64,000 nt of DNA from Pseudomonas sp. B21-023 (GCF_024749165.1 NZ_CP087190.1:4995501-5059500), one strand, 5' to 3'; counted from the first letter of the stretch, positions 8,716 to 17,443 are shown. Translations and numbers: made by a program. The notes: generated by a model not told the origin, from the letters alone.

Positions 8716-9036
8716 CACAGTCACCTTTCCGCCCTTACGGCGGGTTACTTTGGACGGCCAAAGTAACCAAAGCCGCCCAGCTCCATTCATCCAGCCCCTA
8801 CGCTTCGCTCCGGGGTCCCCTCACTCCGGTCTTGCTCCCGGGAGGACCGCGCTGAACGCCCCATCCTGGGGCGCAGCGCTTGACGGGCATCCATGCCCGT
8901 CACCTCCCTCCGCAAGACCTGCGTTCGGCCTCCTGAAGTCGCAATTGGCGTTGCCTGAACTACCGCGCGCTTAGAAGCAAAAGCAAAAGCAAAAGCAAGG
9001 GCAAGGGCAAGGGCAAGGGCAAGGGCAAGGGCAAGG
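8716..9036. repeat. Composite Pseudomonas intergenic repeat with hexamer tail
   Basis: The element begins near a GC-rich hairpin (CCGCC-CTTAC-GGCGG, 8729-8743). It continues into a perfect 11-bp stem GGTTACTTTGG/CCAAAGTAACC with an ACGG loop (8743-8768), then about 200 bp of GC-rich body, and ends in ten tandem hexamers (8977-9036). From memory, elements with this head (a TTACTTT...AAAGTAA hairpin) and a GCAAAA-type tail recur between genes in many Pseudomonas genomes. No second copy occurs in this window, so the dispersed nature is inferred. Confidence 0.55.
8977..9036 (+). repeat. Ten tandem hexamers: 3 x GCAAAA then 7 x GCAAGG
   Basis: Sixty bases made only of GCAAAA (8977-8994) and GCAAGG (8995-9036) units without interruption. 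The sharp change from one unit type to the other suggests expansion by slippage. The tract begins 444 bp upstream of the hemA start and ends 139 bp before the TPR lipoprotein gene. Confidence 0.95.
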
Positions 9037-9175
9037 CCGTTTGCGAACCACCACCGCCATACATTGTCCCTATACTCCGAAGCGCCGCTTCACACCACGA
9101 CCTTCGCAGGTGGGTTTGCCATCGCGCTTGTGTCATCATGCTCCGACCGCCGGTTTAGCCTCTTTATAAGCCCCT

Positions 9176-10897
9176 ATGAACAAATCCTACGCATTGCTGC
9201 TTGCCCTCGCCCTGCTTCAAGGCTGCCAGAGCCTGGCCCCGAAGACGGACGTCCAGACGCCCGCCCCCGTAGCCGGCAAGAGCGCGGAAAAGCCCGTGGT
9301 GTACGGATCGTTCAAGCAGGACACGCTGTACAGCCTGCTGGTGGCTGAGCTGGCCGGCCAGCGCAACCGCTTCGACATCGCCCTGGCCAACTACGTCGAC
9401 CAGGCCGAGAAGACCCAGGACCCGGCTGTCTCCGAACGCGCCTACCGCATCGCCGAGTACCTGGGCGCCGACGAACCGGCCCTGGACACCGCGCTGATCT
9501 GGGCCCGCAACGTCCCGCAGAACCTCGACGCCCAGCGCGCCGCCGCCATCCAGCTGGCCCGCGCCGGGCGTTACGACGACTCCATGACCTACATGGAGAA
9601 GGTGTTGCAAGGCCAGGGCGATACCCATTTCGACTTCCTCGCCCTGTCGGCCGCCGAGACCGACCAGCATACCCGCGACGGCTTGATGCAAAGCTTTGAC
9701 CGCCTGCTGGTGAAATACCCCGAGAACAGCCAGCTGGTGTTTGGCAAGGCCTTGCTGCTGAACCAGGATGACAAGCCGCAACAGGCCCTCGACCTGCTCG
9801 AGGCCCACCCGCCACAGAATGGCGAGATCGCCCCGGTGCTGCTGCGCGCCCGCCTGCTGCAGGCCCTGGACCGCGGCCCGGAGGCCCTGCCGCTGCTGCG
9901 CGGCGCAATCCGCGACAACCCCGAAGACAAGCGCCTGCGCCTGACCTACGCGCGCACCCTGGTCGAGCAGGACCGCATCGACGACGCCAAGGCCGAGTTT
10001 GAGAGCCTGCTCCAGCAATACCCGGAAGACGACGAGATCCGCTACTCGCTGGCCCTGGTATGCCTGGAGACCAAGCACTGGGACGAGGCCGAAGGCTACC
10101 TGCAGGAGCTGGTCGAACGTGAGGCCAACGTCGATGCCGCCCACCTCAACCTCGGCCGCATCCGCGAAGAACGCAGCCAGCCGGCAGCCGCCCTGCGCGA
10201 GTACGCCCTGGTCGGCCCCGGCCCGGACTACCTGCCGGCGCAACTGCGCCAGGCCGATATCCTGATTGCCAACGGTCGCAGCGCCGAGGCCTCGAAACTG
10301 CTCGCCGAGGCCCGCGAGGCGCAGCCGGACTACGCTATCCAGCTGTACCTGATCGAGGCCGAAAGCCTGGGCAACAACGGCAAGGAAACCCAGGCCGGCC
10401 AGGTACTGGAGCAGGCGATAAAACGCTACCCGGACGACCTCAACCTGCTCTACACCCGGGCCATGCTCGCCGAAAAACGCAACGATCTGGCGCAGATGGA
10501 AAAAGACCTGCGCGCCATCATTGCCCGCGAGCCGGAAAACGCCATGGCCCTCAACGCCCTGGGCTACACCCTGGCCGACCGCACCACCCGCTACGGCGAA
10601 GCCAAGGCGCTGATCGAAAAAGCCCACCAGCTCACCCCGGACGACCCGGCCGTGCTCGACAGCATGGGCTGGATCGCCTATCGCACGGGCAACCTCGAGG
10701 AAGCCGAGCGCCAGCTGCGCCTGGCCTTCGAACGCTTTCCCGACCATGAAGTCGCCGCCCACCTGGGCGAAGTCCTCTGGGCCAACGGCAAACGCCGCGA
10801 AGCCCGCCAAGTCTGGGCCAAGGGCTTCGAAGCCCAGGCCGACAGCCCCATCCTGCGCAAGACCCTCCTGCGCCTGACCGGATCCGAGAGCCTGTAA
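9176..10897 (+). CDS. TPR-repeat lipoprotein
   Basis: A 573-residue protein with a lipoprotein signal (MNKSYALLLALALLQGCQS, lipidation at C17). The rest is almost wholly alpha-helical and built of degenerate tetratricopeptide repeats, clearest near the C-terminus (ALNALGYTLADRTTRYGEAKALI and VLDSMGWIAYRTGNLEEAERQL). The residue after the lipidated Cys is Gln rather than Asp, which favours outer-membrane sorting. It lies 3 bp upstream of lolB, so it is probably cotranscribed with the outer-membrane lipoprotein receptor. Such scaffolds usually mediate protein interactions; the partner is unknown. Confidence 0.88.
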   Translation: MNKSYALLLALALLQGCQSLAPKTDVQTPAPVAGKSAEKPVVYGSFKQDTLYSLLVAELAGQRNRFDIALANYVDQAEKTQDPAVSERAYRIAEYLGADEPALDTALIWARNVPQNLDAQRAAAIQLARAGRYDDSMTYMEKVLQGQGDTHFDFLALSAAETDQHTRDGLMQSFDRLLVKYPENSQLVFGKALLLNQDDKPQQALDLLEAHPPQNGEIAPVLLRARLLQALDRGPEALPLLRGAIRDNPEDKRLRLTYARTLVEQDRIDDAKAEFESLLQQYPEDDEIRYSLALVCLETKHWDEAEGYLQELVEREANVDAAHLNLGRIREERSQPAAALREYALVGPGPDYLPAQLRQADILIANGRSAEASKLLAEAREAQPDYAIQLYLIEAESLGNNGKETQAGQVLEQAIKRYPDDLNLLYTRAMLAEKRNDLAQMEKDLRAIIAREPENAMALNALGYTLADRTTRYGEAKALIEKAHQLTPDDPAVLDSMGWIAYRTGNLEEAERQLRLAFERFPDHEVAAHLGEVLWANGKRREARQVWAKGFEAQADSPILRKTLLRLTGSESL

Positions 10898-10900
10898 ATC

Positions 10901-11518
10901 ATGTTCCTGCGTCATTGCATCACCTTCACCCTCATCGCCCTGCTCGCCGGCTGCGCCGGTTTCGGCAGCAAGGAAGCCGTGCAGGGCCAGGGCAACCCGC
11001 AGCTGTGGCGCGAGCACAAGCAGCAGTTGGGCAATCTCGACGGCTGGCAGATCAACGGCAAGGTCGGCATCCGCGCCCCGCGTGATTCGGGCAGCGGCAC
11101 GCTGTTCTGGCTGCAGCGCCAGGACTACTACGACATCCGCCTGGCCGGCCCCCTGGGCCGCGGCGCGGCACGCTTGACCGGGCGCCCCGGCGGCGTAGTG
11201 CTGGAAGTCGCCAACCAAGGTCGCTACGAGGCGGCTAACCCCGAGGCGCTGCTGGAAGAACAACTGGGCTGGCGCCTGCCGGTGTCGCACCTGGTTTGGT
11301 GGGTGCGCGGCCTGCCCGCCCCGGACAGCAAGAGCCAGCTGACCCTCGACGGCGACAGCCGCCTGGCCAGCCTCGCCCAGGACGGCTGGAAGGTCGAATA
11401 CCTGAGCTATGTGGAGCAGAACGGCTACTGGCTGCCCGAGCGCCTGAAGCTGCACGGCGAGAACATCGACGTGACCCTGGTAGTCAAGGACTGGCAGCCA
11501 CGCCAGCTGGGGCACTGA
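10901..11518 (+). CDS. lolB: Outer-membrane lipoprotein receptor LolB
   Basis: Accepts lipoproteins from the periplasmic carrier LolA and inserts them in the outer membrane; LolB is itself a lipoprotein. The 205-residue product has the signal LIALLAGC (lipidation at C18) and a beta-rich LolA/LolB-like fold with GWQINGKVGIRAPRDSGSGTLFW after a short linker. The gene order lolB-ispE-tRNA-prs matches other gammaproteobacteria and supports the assignment. Confidence 0.95.
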   Translation: MFLRHCITFTLIALLAGCAGFGSKEAVQGQGNPQLWREHKQQLGNLDGWQINGKVGIRAPRDSGSGTLFWLQRQDYYDIRLAGPLGRGAARLTGRPGGVVLEVANQGRYEAANPEALLEEQLGWRLPVSHLVWWVRGLPAPDSKSQLTLDGDSRLASLAQDGWKVEYLSYVEQNGYWLPERLKLHGENIDVTLVVKDWQPRQLGH

Positions 11519-11522
11519 TTCG

Positions 11523-12383
11523 ATGCAAATGCTGACACTGCCGGCCCCGGCCAAGCTCAACCTGTGGCTGCACATTACTGGGCGCCGCGCCGATGGCTAT
11601 CACGAGCTGGAAACCGTGTTCCAGTTTCTCGAGCACGGCGACGAACTGAGCTTCGCCCTACGCGACGACGGCCAGATCCGCCTGCAGACTGAAATTGACG
11701 GCGTGCCCCACGACAGCAACCTGATCGTCCGCGCGGCGCGGATGCTACAGGCACAGTCCGGCACTCCGCTCGGCGCCGATATCTGGCTGCGCAAGGTGCT
11801 GCCCATGGGCGGCGGCATCGGTGGCGGCAGCTCCGACGCGGCGACTACCCTGCTGGGACTCGCGCACCTGTGGCACCTGGACTGGAACGAAGATCGCCTG
11901 GCGGCCCTGGGCCTTTCGCTCGGCGCCGATGTGCCGGTGTTCGTCCGCGGACATGCTGCCTTCGCACAGGGTGTCGGCGAGCAACTGACCCCGGTCGACC
12001 CCGCCGAACCCTGGTATGTCGTGCTGGTGCCGCAAGTGTCTGTCAGCACAGCGGAAATTTTTTCGCATCCAGAGTTGACACGTGATTCCCTCCCCCTTAA
12101 GATGCGCCCCGTTCCCGAGGGAAACAGTCGAAATGACTGCCAACCGGTAGTAGAGCAACGGTATCCTGAAGTTCGCAATGCGCTGATTTCACTGGGTAAA
12201 TTCACTGAAGCTCGAATGACCGGCACTGGAAGTTGTGTGTTTGGGGCCTTCCCAAGCAAAGCCGAAGCTGATAGAGTTCTGGCCCTTCTTTCAGAGACCC
12301 AAACAGGGTTTGTGGCGAAAGGAAGCAATATTTCGATGTTGCATCGCAAGCTGCAAAGTCTGATCAAGAAGTCGAGTTCATAA
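11523..12383 (+). CDS. ispE: 4-diphosphocytidyl-2-C-methyl-D-erythritol kinase
   Basis: Phosphorylates CDP-methylerythritol in the MEP isoprenoid pathway. The 286-residue protein begins LPAPAKLNLWLHITGRRADGYHE and has the GHMP-kinase glycine loop PMGGGIGGGSSDAA (94-107). From about codon 180 onwards the codon use becomes AT-richer and unlike the rest of the gene. This segment contains a strong promoter (12075-12103) and the leader of the downstream tRNA/prs transcript, which probably constrain the sequence. It starts 4 bp after lolB. Confidence 0.96.
   Translation: MQMLTLPAPAKLNLWLHITGRRADGYHELETVFQFLEHGDELSFALRDDGQIRLQTEIDGVPHDSNLIVRAARMLQAQSGTPLGADIWLRKVLPMGGGIGGGSSDAATTLLGLAHLWHLDWNEDRLAALGLSLGADVPVFVRGHAAFAQGVGEQLTPVDPAEPWYVVLVPQVSVSTAEIFSHPELTRDSLPLKMRPVPEGNSRNDCQPVVEQRYPEVRNALISLGKFTEARMTGTGSCVFGAFPSKAEADRVLALLSETQTGFVAKGSNISMLHRKLQSLIKKSSS
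12075..12103 (+). promoter_or_regulatory. Sigma-70 promoter inside ispE, for tRNA-Gln/prs
   Basis: A perfect -35 TTGACA (12075-12080) is separated by exactly 17 bp from -10 TAAGAT (12098-12103). A short GTTCCC/GGGAAAC inverted repeat follows at the expected transcript start. The next genes are tRNA-Gln and prs. E. coli prs is likewise transcribed from within the ispE (ychB) gene with a leader of about 300 nt, so the arrangement appears conserved. Confidence 0.75.
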
Positions 12384-12403
12384 GAATTCGCAGCAACAGA
12401 TAC

Positions 12404-12478
12404 AGGGGCGTCGCCAAGCGGTAAGGCAGCAGGTTTTGATCCTGCCATGCGTTGGTTCGAATCCAGCCGCCCCTGCCA
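12404..12478 (+). tRNA. tRNA-Gln (TTG)
   Basis: A 75-nt cloverleaf with acceptor stem AGGGGCG/CGCCCCT, an anticodon stem GCAGG/CCTGC, loop TTTTGAT with anticodon TTG at 12436-12438, the GGTTCGAATCC T-arm, and an encoded CCA end (12476-12478). It lies 20 bp after ispE and 45 bp before the prs start, so prs must be read from a message that is cut at the tRNA. Confidence 0.97.
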
Positions 12479-12523
12479 TTTCTTATACTCATCCAGGTTA
12501 CCCTCAGCCTTCAGGTACTGCGC

Positions 12524-13465
12524 GTGTCCAAGATGATGGTCTTCACGGGGAATGCAAACCCCGATCTGGCTCGGCGTGTCGTACGTCAGCTGCATATTCC
12601 ACTGGGTGATGTTTCTGTCGGTAAGTTCTCCGACGGCGAAATCAGTGCTGAAATCAACGAAAATGTCCGCGGTAAAGACGTCTTCATCATTCAGCCCACC
12701 TGTGCCCCTACCAACGACAATCTGATGGAACTGGTAGTGATGGCCGATGCCTTCCGCCGCTCCTCAGCGTCGCGAATCACTGCCGTGATTCCTTACTTCG
12801 GATACGCCCGCCAGGATCGCCGTCCGCGTTCGGCACGTGTAGCCATCAGCGCCAAAGTCGTCGCTGACATGCTCACTGTCGTGGGTATCGACCGTGTACT
12901 CACCGTCGACCTTCACGCTGACCAGATCCAGGGTTTCTTCGATATCCCCGTCGACAACATCTACGGCTCGCCCGTACTGGTCGACGACATCGAAGACCAG
13001 CGTTTCGAGAACCTGATGATCGTCTCCCCGGACATCGGTGGTGTGGTGCGTGCTCGCGCCGTCGCCAAGTCCCTGGGCGTCGATCTCGGGATCATCGACA
13101 AGCGCCGCGAAAAGGCTAACCACTCCGAGGTTATGCACATCATCGGCGACGTCGAAGGACGCACCTGCATCCTGGTAGACGACATGGTCGACACCGCCGG
13201 CACCCTGTGCCACGCGGCCAAGGCCCTGAAAGAACACGGCGCTGCCAAGGTTTACGCCTACTGCACGCACCCTGTCCTGTCGGGCCGCGCGATCGAGAAC
13301 ATCGAGAAGTCGGTACTGGACGAGCTGGTGGTGACCAACACCGTTCCGCTGTCCGCCGCTGCTCAAGCCTGTGACCGTATCCGCCAGCTGGATATCGCAC
13401 CGGTTGTCGCTGAAGCGGTACGCCGCATCAGCAACGAAGAATCGATCAGCGCGATGTTCCGCTAA
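12524..13465 (+). CDS. prs: Ribose-phosphate pyrophosphokinase
   Basis: Makes PRPP from ribose 5-phosphate and ATP for nucleotide, His and Trp synthesis. The GTG start at 12524 gives the 313-residue length and the conserved N-terminus (M)SKMMVFTGNANPDLA; further upstream the frame runs into the tRNA. Key motifs are the ATP-site FSDGE and YARQDR, the VDLHADQIQGFF segment and the PRPP loop ILVDDMVDTAGT. A strong terminator follows, although rplY lies close downstream. Confidence 0.97.
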   Translation: MSKMMVFTGNANPDLARRVVRQLHIPLGDVSVGKFSDGEISAEINENVRGKDVFIIQPTCAPTNDNLMELVVMADAFRRSSASRITAVIPYFGYARQDRRPRSARVAISAKVVADMLTVVGIDRVLTVDLHADQIQGFFDIPVDNIYGSPVLVDDIEDQRFENLMIVSPDIGGVVRARAVAKSLGVDLGIIDKRREKANHSEVMHIIGDVEGRTCILVDDMVDTAGTLCHAAKALKEHGAAKVYAYCTHPVLSGRAIENIEKSVLDELVVTNTVPLSAAAQACDRIRQLDIAPVVAEAVRRISNEESISAMFR

Positions 13466-13486
13466 GCGGAACACGTGTTGGTATGA

Positions 13487-13525
13487 AGCGCCCCGCCCCA
13501 GCATTCGTTGGGGCGGGGCTTTTTT
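13487..13525 (+). terminator. Intrinsic terminator after prs
   Basis: AGCGCCCCGCCCCA pairs with TGGGGCGGGGCT around an 8-nt loop and is followed by six T residues, 21 bp after the prs stop. This is a textbook rho-independent terminator and separates prs from rplY. Confidence 0.9.
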
Positions 13526-13583
13526 GCCATCCCCGTTGGCGCTGGTCGCAAACGCCCTCGGGGGGCTATTTTGGAGAAGCAAA

Positions 13584-14180
13584 ATGACTGATTTCATCCT
13601 GAACGCCCAAGCGCGTACTGACCTGGGGAAAGGTGCGAGCCGCCGCCTGCGTCACTCCGCCAACATCCCTGCCGTTGTCTACGGTGGCGATAAAGAAGCC
13701 CAATCCCTGACCATCGTGGCCAAGGAAATCGCCAAGCTGTTCGAAAACGAAGCTGCCTTCAGCCACGTTATCGAACTGAATGTCGACGGCGCCAAGCAGA
13801 ACGTCGTGGTCAAGGCCATGCAGCGTCACCCGGCCAAAGGCTTCATCATGCACGCCGACTTCGTTCGCGTCGTTGCTGGCCAGAAGCTGACCGCCAAGGT
13901 CCCGGTTCACTTCGTCGGCGAAGAAGCCCCGATCAAGAAAGGCGGCGAGATCTCGCACGTTGTTTCCGAGATCGAAGTTTCCTGCGAAGCCAAAGACCTG
14001 CCTGAGTTCATCGAAGTCGACCTGGCCAACGCCGAAGTCGGCACCATCATCCACCTGTCGGACCTGAAAGCTCCGAAAGGCGTAGAGTTCGTTGCTCTGG
14101 CCCACGGTGATGACAAAGCTGTTGCCAACGTCCACGCCCCGCGCGTTGCCGCTGAAGCTGCTGAAGGCGCTGCCGAGTAA
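13584..14180 (+). CDS. rplY: 50S ribosomal protein L25/Ctc
   Basis: Binds 5S rRNA in the large subunit. The 198-residue protein is the long Ctc type: an L25 domain (about 1-95, starting MTDFILNAQARTDLGKGASRRLR) followed by the TL5 C-terminal beta domain. The ATG at 13584 is preceded by GGAG at 13573. An upstream in-frame start at 13371 lies within prs and would add an unrelated sequence. It precedes pth, the usual pairing. Confidence 0.96.
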   Translation: MTDFILNAQARTDLGKGASRRLRHSANIPAVVYGGDKEAQSLTIVAKEIAKLFENEAAFSHVIELNVDGAKQNVVVKAMQRHPAKGFIMHADFVRVVAGQKLTAKVPVHFVGEEAPIKKGGEISHVVSEIEVSCEAKDLPEFIEVDLANAEVGTIIHLSDLKAPKGVEFVALAHGDDKAVANVHAPRVAAEAAEGAAE

Positions 14181-14259
14181 TCCACTCGCACGCCGGCGTT
14201 GATCGGGTTACAGTGCCGCGCGCACCGTAACCCACCAACTCCAAGGAAGAGCCCCTGAC

Positions 14260-14844
14260 GTGACCGCCATCCAGTTGATCGTCGGCCTGGGTAACCCCGG
14301 CCCCGAATACGAACAGACCCGGCATAACGCAGGGGCTCTTTTCGTTGAACGCCTCGCCAGCGCCCAGCGCGTCTCGCTGTCCGCTGACAAGAAGTATTTC
14401 GGCCTGACGGCTAAGTTCAGCCATCAAGGCAACGATGTTCGTTTGCTGATCCCCACCACCTACATGAACCGTAGCGGCCAGTCCGTGGCGGCTCTGGCCA
14501 ATTTCTTCCGCATCAAGCCGGAAGCGATCCTGGTGGCGCACGACGAACTCGACCTGCCCCCCGGCGTCGCCAAGCTCAAGAGAGGCGGCGGCCATGGTGG
14601 GCACAACGGCCTGCGCGACATCATCGCGCAGCTCGGCAACCAGAACGACTTCCACCGCCTGCGGCTTGGCATCGGCCACCCGGGTGACGCCAAACTGGTC
14701 TCCAACTTCGTCCTGGGCCGCGCGCCGCGCGCCGAGCAGGAGAAGCTCGACGCCAGCATCGATTTTGCCCTCGGCGTGATGCCCGACGTGCTTGCCGGCG
14801 ACTTCGCCAAGGCGATGCGCGAACTGCACAGCCAGAAGGCCTGA
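14260..14844 (+). CDS. pth: Peptidyl-tRNA hydrolase
   Basis: Releases tRNA from prematurely dropped peptidyl-tRNAs. The 194-residue protein has the family start VGLGNPGPEYEQTRHNAG with the catalytic His, plus TYMNRSG and the GHNGLRDI segment. The start is GTG at 14260 with a good AAGGAAGAG ribosome-binding site. It follows rplY by 79 bp and precedes ychF by 23 bp. Confidence 0.97.
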   Translation: MTAIQLIVGLGNPGPEYEQTRHNAGALFVERLASAQRVSLSADKKYFGLTAKFSHQGNDVRLLIPTTYMNRSGQSVAALANFFRIKPEAILVAHDELDLPPGVAKLKRGGGHGGHNGLRDIIAQLGNQNDFHRLRLGIGHPGDAKLVSNFVLGRAPRAEQEKLDASIDFALGVMPDVLAGDFAKAMRELHSQKA

Positions 14845-14867
14845 CACTTTTAGATAGGGGAATACCC

Positions 14868-15968
14868 ATGGGTTTCAATTGCGGCATCGTCGGCCTGCCC
14901 AACGTCGGCAAGTCCACCCTGTTCAACGCCCTGACCAAGTCCGGCATCGCGGCGGAGAACTTCCCCTTCTGCACCATCGAGCCGAACAGCGGCATCGTGC
15001 CGATGCCCGACGCACGCCTGGCCGCGCTGGCCGAGATCGTCAAGCCGAACCGCATCCTGCCGACCACCATGGAATTCGTCGACATCGCCGGCCTGGTCGC
15101 TGGCGCCTCGAAAGGTGAAGGCCTGGGCAACAAGTTCCTCGCCAACATCCGCGAGACCGACGCCATCGCCCACGTGGTGCGCTGCTTCGAAGACGAGAAC
15201 GTGATCCACGTTTCCAACAGCGTCGACCCCAAGCGCGACATCGAGATCATCGACCTCGAACTGATCTTTGCCGACCTCGACAGCTGCGAGAAGCAACTGC
15301 AGAAGGTCGCCCGCAACGCCAAGGGCGGCGACAAGGATGCCCTGGCACAGAAGGCCATCCTGGAAAAACTGATCCCGCACTTCACCGAAGGCAAGCCGGC
15401 ACGCAGCCTGATGAAGAACATGGCTGACGACGAGAAGGCCGTCATCCGCGGTTTCCACCTGCTGACCAGCAAGCCGGTGATGTACATCGCCAACGTTGCC
15501 GAAGATGGCTTCGACAACAACCCGCACCTGGACGTGGTCAAGGCCATCGCCGAGGAAGAAGGCGCGGTCGTGGTACCGGTGTGCAACAAGATCGAAGCCG
15601 AGATCGCCGAACTCGACGACGGTGAGGAGAAGGACATGTTCCTCGAGGCCCTGGGCCTGGAAGAGCCTGGCCTGAACCGCGTGATCCGCGCCGGCTACGA
15701 GCTGCTCAACCTGCAGACCTACTTCACTGCAGGCGTGCAGGAAGTGCGTGCCTGGACCGTGCGCGTGGGCGCCACCGCGCCGCAGGCGGCCGGCGTGATC
15801 CACACCGACTTCGAGAAAGGCTTCATCCGCGCCGAAGTGGTGGCCTATGACGACTTCATCCAGTTCAAGGGTGAGAGCGGCGCCAAGGAAGCCGGTAAAT
15901 GGCGCCTTGAGGGCAAGGACTACATCGTCAAGGATGGCGACGTGATGCACTTCCGCTTCAACGTCTGA
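14868..15968 (+). CDS. ychF: Redox-regulated ATPase YchF (OLA1 family)
   Basis: An Obg-related P-loop protein that hydrolyses ATP rather than GTP and binds ribosomes. The 366 residues start MGFNCGIVGLPNVGKSTL with the P-loop at 9-17. The base-specificity motif is NKIE rather than NKxD, as is characteristic of YchF. A coiled-coil insertion and a C-terminal TGS-like domain (TYFTAGVQEVRAWTV) are present. The pth-ychF pairing is conserved in many proteobacteria. A REP pair follows. Confidence 0.97.
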   Translation: MGFNCGIVGLPNVGKSTLFNALTKSGIAAENFPFCTIEPNSGIVPMPDARLAALAEIVKPNRILPTTMEFVDIAGLVAGASKGEGLGNKFLANIRETDAIAHVVRCFEDENVIHVSNSVDPKRDIEIIDLELIFADLDSCEKQLQKVARNAKGGDKDALAQKAILEKLIPHFTEGKPARSLMKNMADDEKAVIRGFHLLTSKPVMYIANVAEDGFDNNPHLDVVKAIAEEEGAVVVPVCNKIEAEIAELDDGEEKDMFLEALGLEEPGLNRVIRAGYELLNLQTYFTAGVQEVRAWTVRVGATAPQAAGVIHTDFEKGFIRAEVVAYDDFIQFKGESGAKEAGKWRLEGKDYIVKDGDVMHFRFNV

Positions 15969-15987
15969 GTACCGCTCGGCGCCCTCC

Positions 15988-16055
15988 CATCGCGGGGCAA
16001 GCCCGTTCCCACGTAGTCTGCACTGGACGCGTGGGAGCGGGCTTGCCCCGCGATG
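15988..16055. repeat. REP pair (inverted)
   Basis: Two copies of the P. putida-type REP (CATCGCGGGGCAAGCCCG...) in inverted orientation around a 20-nt spacer; the left copy has one T for C change. It lies 20 bp after ychF and probably also stabilises the 3' end of the message. Confidence 0.85.
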
Positions 16056-16273
16056 CATTTGTGCAGGGAAAAAATGAGTGTCAACGCGACTGACTGCCAG
16101 CACCTGTAGGCCGACGTGCTTCACTCACTTCCTGCAACCGGCTACACTCCCCCTTGCTTGAACCGGGATAACCGAAGCACTGCCTCGAAACCCGATGGAC
16201 CTGACCCTTGCCGGTCAACCGTCGGGACAAATGGGTCCGGACCTTGGCCGGCCTGTTTATCGGAGGCAATACA

Positions 16274-17443
16274 ATGAGCCCGCGTATTTGGCTGCTGGCC
16301 CTGGCGACTTTCGTCACGGGCATGGCAGAAAACATCACGGTCGGCATCCTGCCGGCCCTGGCCGATGGCCTGCAAGTCCCACTCGGTATCGCCGGGCAGC
16401 TGACCACGGTGTTCTCCCTGAGCTTCGCCCTCGCCGCGCCCTTCTCTCCCCTGCTGACCACACGCCTGCCATTGCGCCGCCTGCTGTGCGCCACCCTGGC
16501 GATTTTTGCCCTGTGCAACCTGGCAGCAGCCTTGGCGCCTGGCTATACCGCGTTGTTGGTGGCGCGCATAGGCATGGCCGCGACCAGCGCCCTGACCTGC
16601 CTGACTTGCACCCTGATGGCCACGCGCATGGTGCCCGAGGCCCTGCGTGGCCGCGCCATCGGGGTGATCTTCATGGGCATCTGCAGCTCGCTGGTGCTGG
16701 GGGTGCCGGCCGGGATGCTGCTGTGCGACGTGCTGGGCTGGCGTGGCGTCTTCACCGGGCTGAGCGTGCTGGCAATGGCAGTGCTGCTGATGGCCTGCCA
16801 AGGGTTGCCGCAGTTGCAGAGCAGCGAACGCATCGCCCTGCACAGCTATGTCCGCCATCTGCGCGACAGCCGCCTGATGGCAGCCCAGGGCGTGTCGTTG
16901 CTGATGATTGCCGGGCACTTCACGGTCTTTGCCTACCTGGCCCCCTATGCCCACCAGGTCGCCGCCATTCCGCTGCAATGGCTGGCGGCAGTGTTCGCCG
17001 CCTTCGGCATCGCCGGTGTTTCGGGCGGCTATGTCGGCGGCTGGATGGCGGACCGGCTCGGCGCAGGCCGCTCCATCGCGCTGGCGCCGCTGCTCTATCT
17101 CGCCAGCTTGCTGGTACTGCCCTTGAGCGTGGACACACCAGGGTTGTTCCTGGCGACCATGATGCTCTGGGGCGGGCTGAGCTGGACCACCTCACCGGTG
17201 GTGCAGAGCTACCTGGCGACCCGTGGCCCGGACACCTTCCCAGCCGGCATGAGCCTGAACATGTCGGCCATGCACCTGGGCGTCGGGCTGGGTTCAGCCA
17301 TCGGCGGCGTGGTGATCACCGGGGCGACGCTGGCGGCCACCCCCTGGGCCGGCGCCGCGCTGACCGCCTTGGCGGCGGGCCTGGCGTTCTGGTCGGCCCG
17401 CCCTCCTGCCGAGCCAGGCTTCAGCGAGCGCGAACCGGCGTAG
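16274..17443 (+). CDS. MFS transporter, DHA1 drug/sugar exporter type
   Basis: A 389-residue membrane protein with about twelve hydrophobic helices, starting MSPRIWLLALATFVTGMAENITVGILPALADG, which fits the DHA1 12-TMS branch (AraJ/YdhP-like). The start at 16274 follows GGAGG (16261-16265) by 8 bp; an ATG at 16208 would add a non-hydrophobic leader lacking similarity. It stands alone after ychF, and its last 23 bp overlap the end of a convergent LysR regulator. The substrate cannot be read from the sequence. Confidence 0.85.
   Translation: MSPRIWLLALATFVTGMAENITVGILPALADGLQVPLGIAGQLTTVFSLSFALAAPFSPLLTTRLPLRRLLCATLAIFALCNLAAALAPGYTALLVARIGMAATSALTCLTCTLMATRMVPEALRGRAIGVIFMGICSSLVLGVPAGMLLCDVLGWRGVFTGLSVLAMAVLLMACQGLPQLQSSERIALHSYVRHLRDSRLMAAQGVSLLMIAGHFTVFAYLAPYAHQVAAIPLQWLAAVFAAFGIAGVSGGYVGGWMADRLGAGRSIALAPLLYLASLLVLPLSVDTPGLFLATMMLWGGLSWTTSPVVQSYLATRGPDTFPAGMSLNMSAMHLGVGLGSAIGGVVITGATLAATPWAGAALTALAAGLAFWSARPPAEPGFSEREPA

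Larger units (their letters stand above)
8533..9175. other. Gene-free divergent region between hemA and the TPR lipoprotein gene
   Basis: These 643 bases hold no gene I can support. The outer parts must carry the divergent promoters. The centre (8716-9036) is a composite repeat described separately. A 74-codon open frame at 8750-8974 lies wholly inside that repeat and is not treated as a gene. Confidence 0.7.

Noticed and set aside
8750..8974. A 74-codon open frame before the hexamer tract
   Set aside because: It lies entirely within a repeat body rich in Pro/Ser/Ala and has no ribosome-binding site; most likely a chance frame in the repeat.
8977..9036. Possible CRISPR array or protein-coding tandem repeat
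   Set aside because: Units are only 6 bp, without spacers; there are no cas genes.
9164..11575. A very long open frame on the minus strand opposite the TPR lipoprotein and lolB genes
   Set aside because: In GC-rich DNA the antisense of helical, Ala/Leu-rich proteins stays open. The frame has no family motif and is wholly covered by well-supported genes. The same holds for long antisense frames opposite the Lon-like, MksB and mechanosensitive-channel genes.
15988..16055. REP pair as an intrinsic terminator
   Set aside because: A stable hairpin is possible but there is no T-run, and the sequence is repeated elsewhere; recorded as REP.
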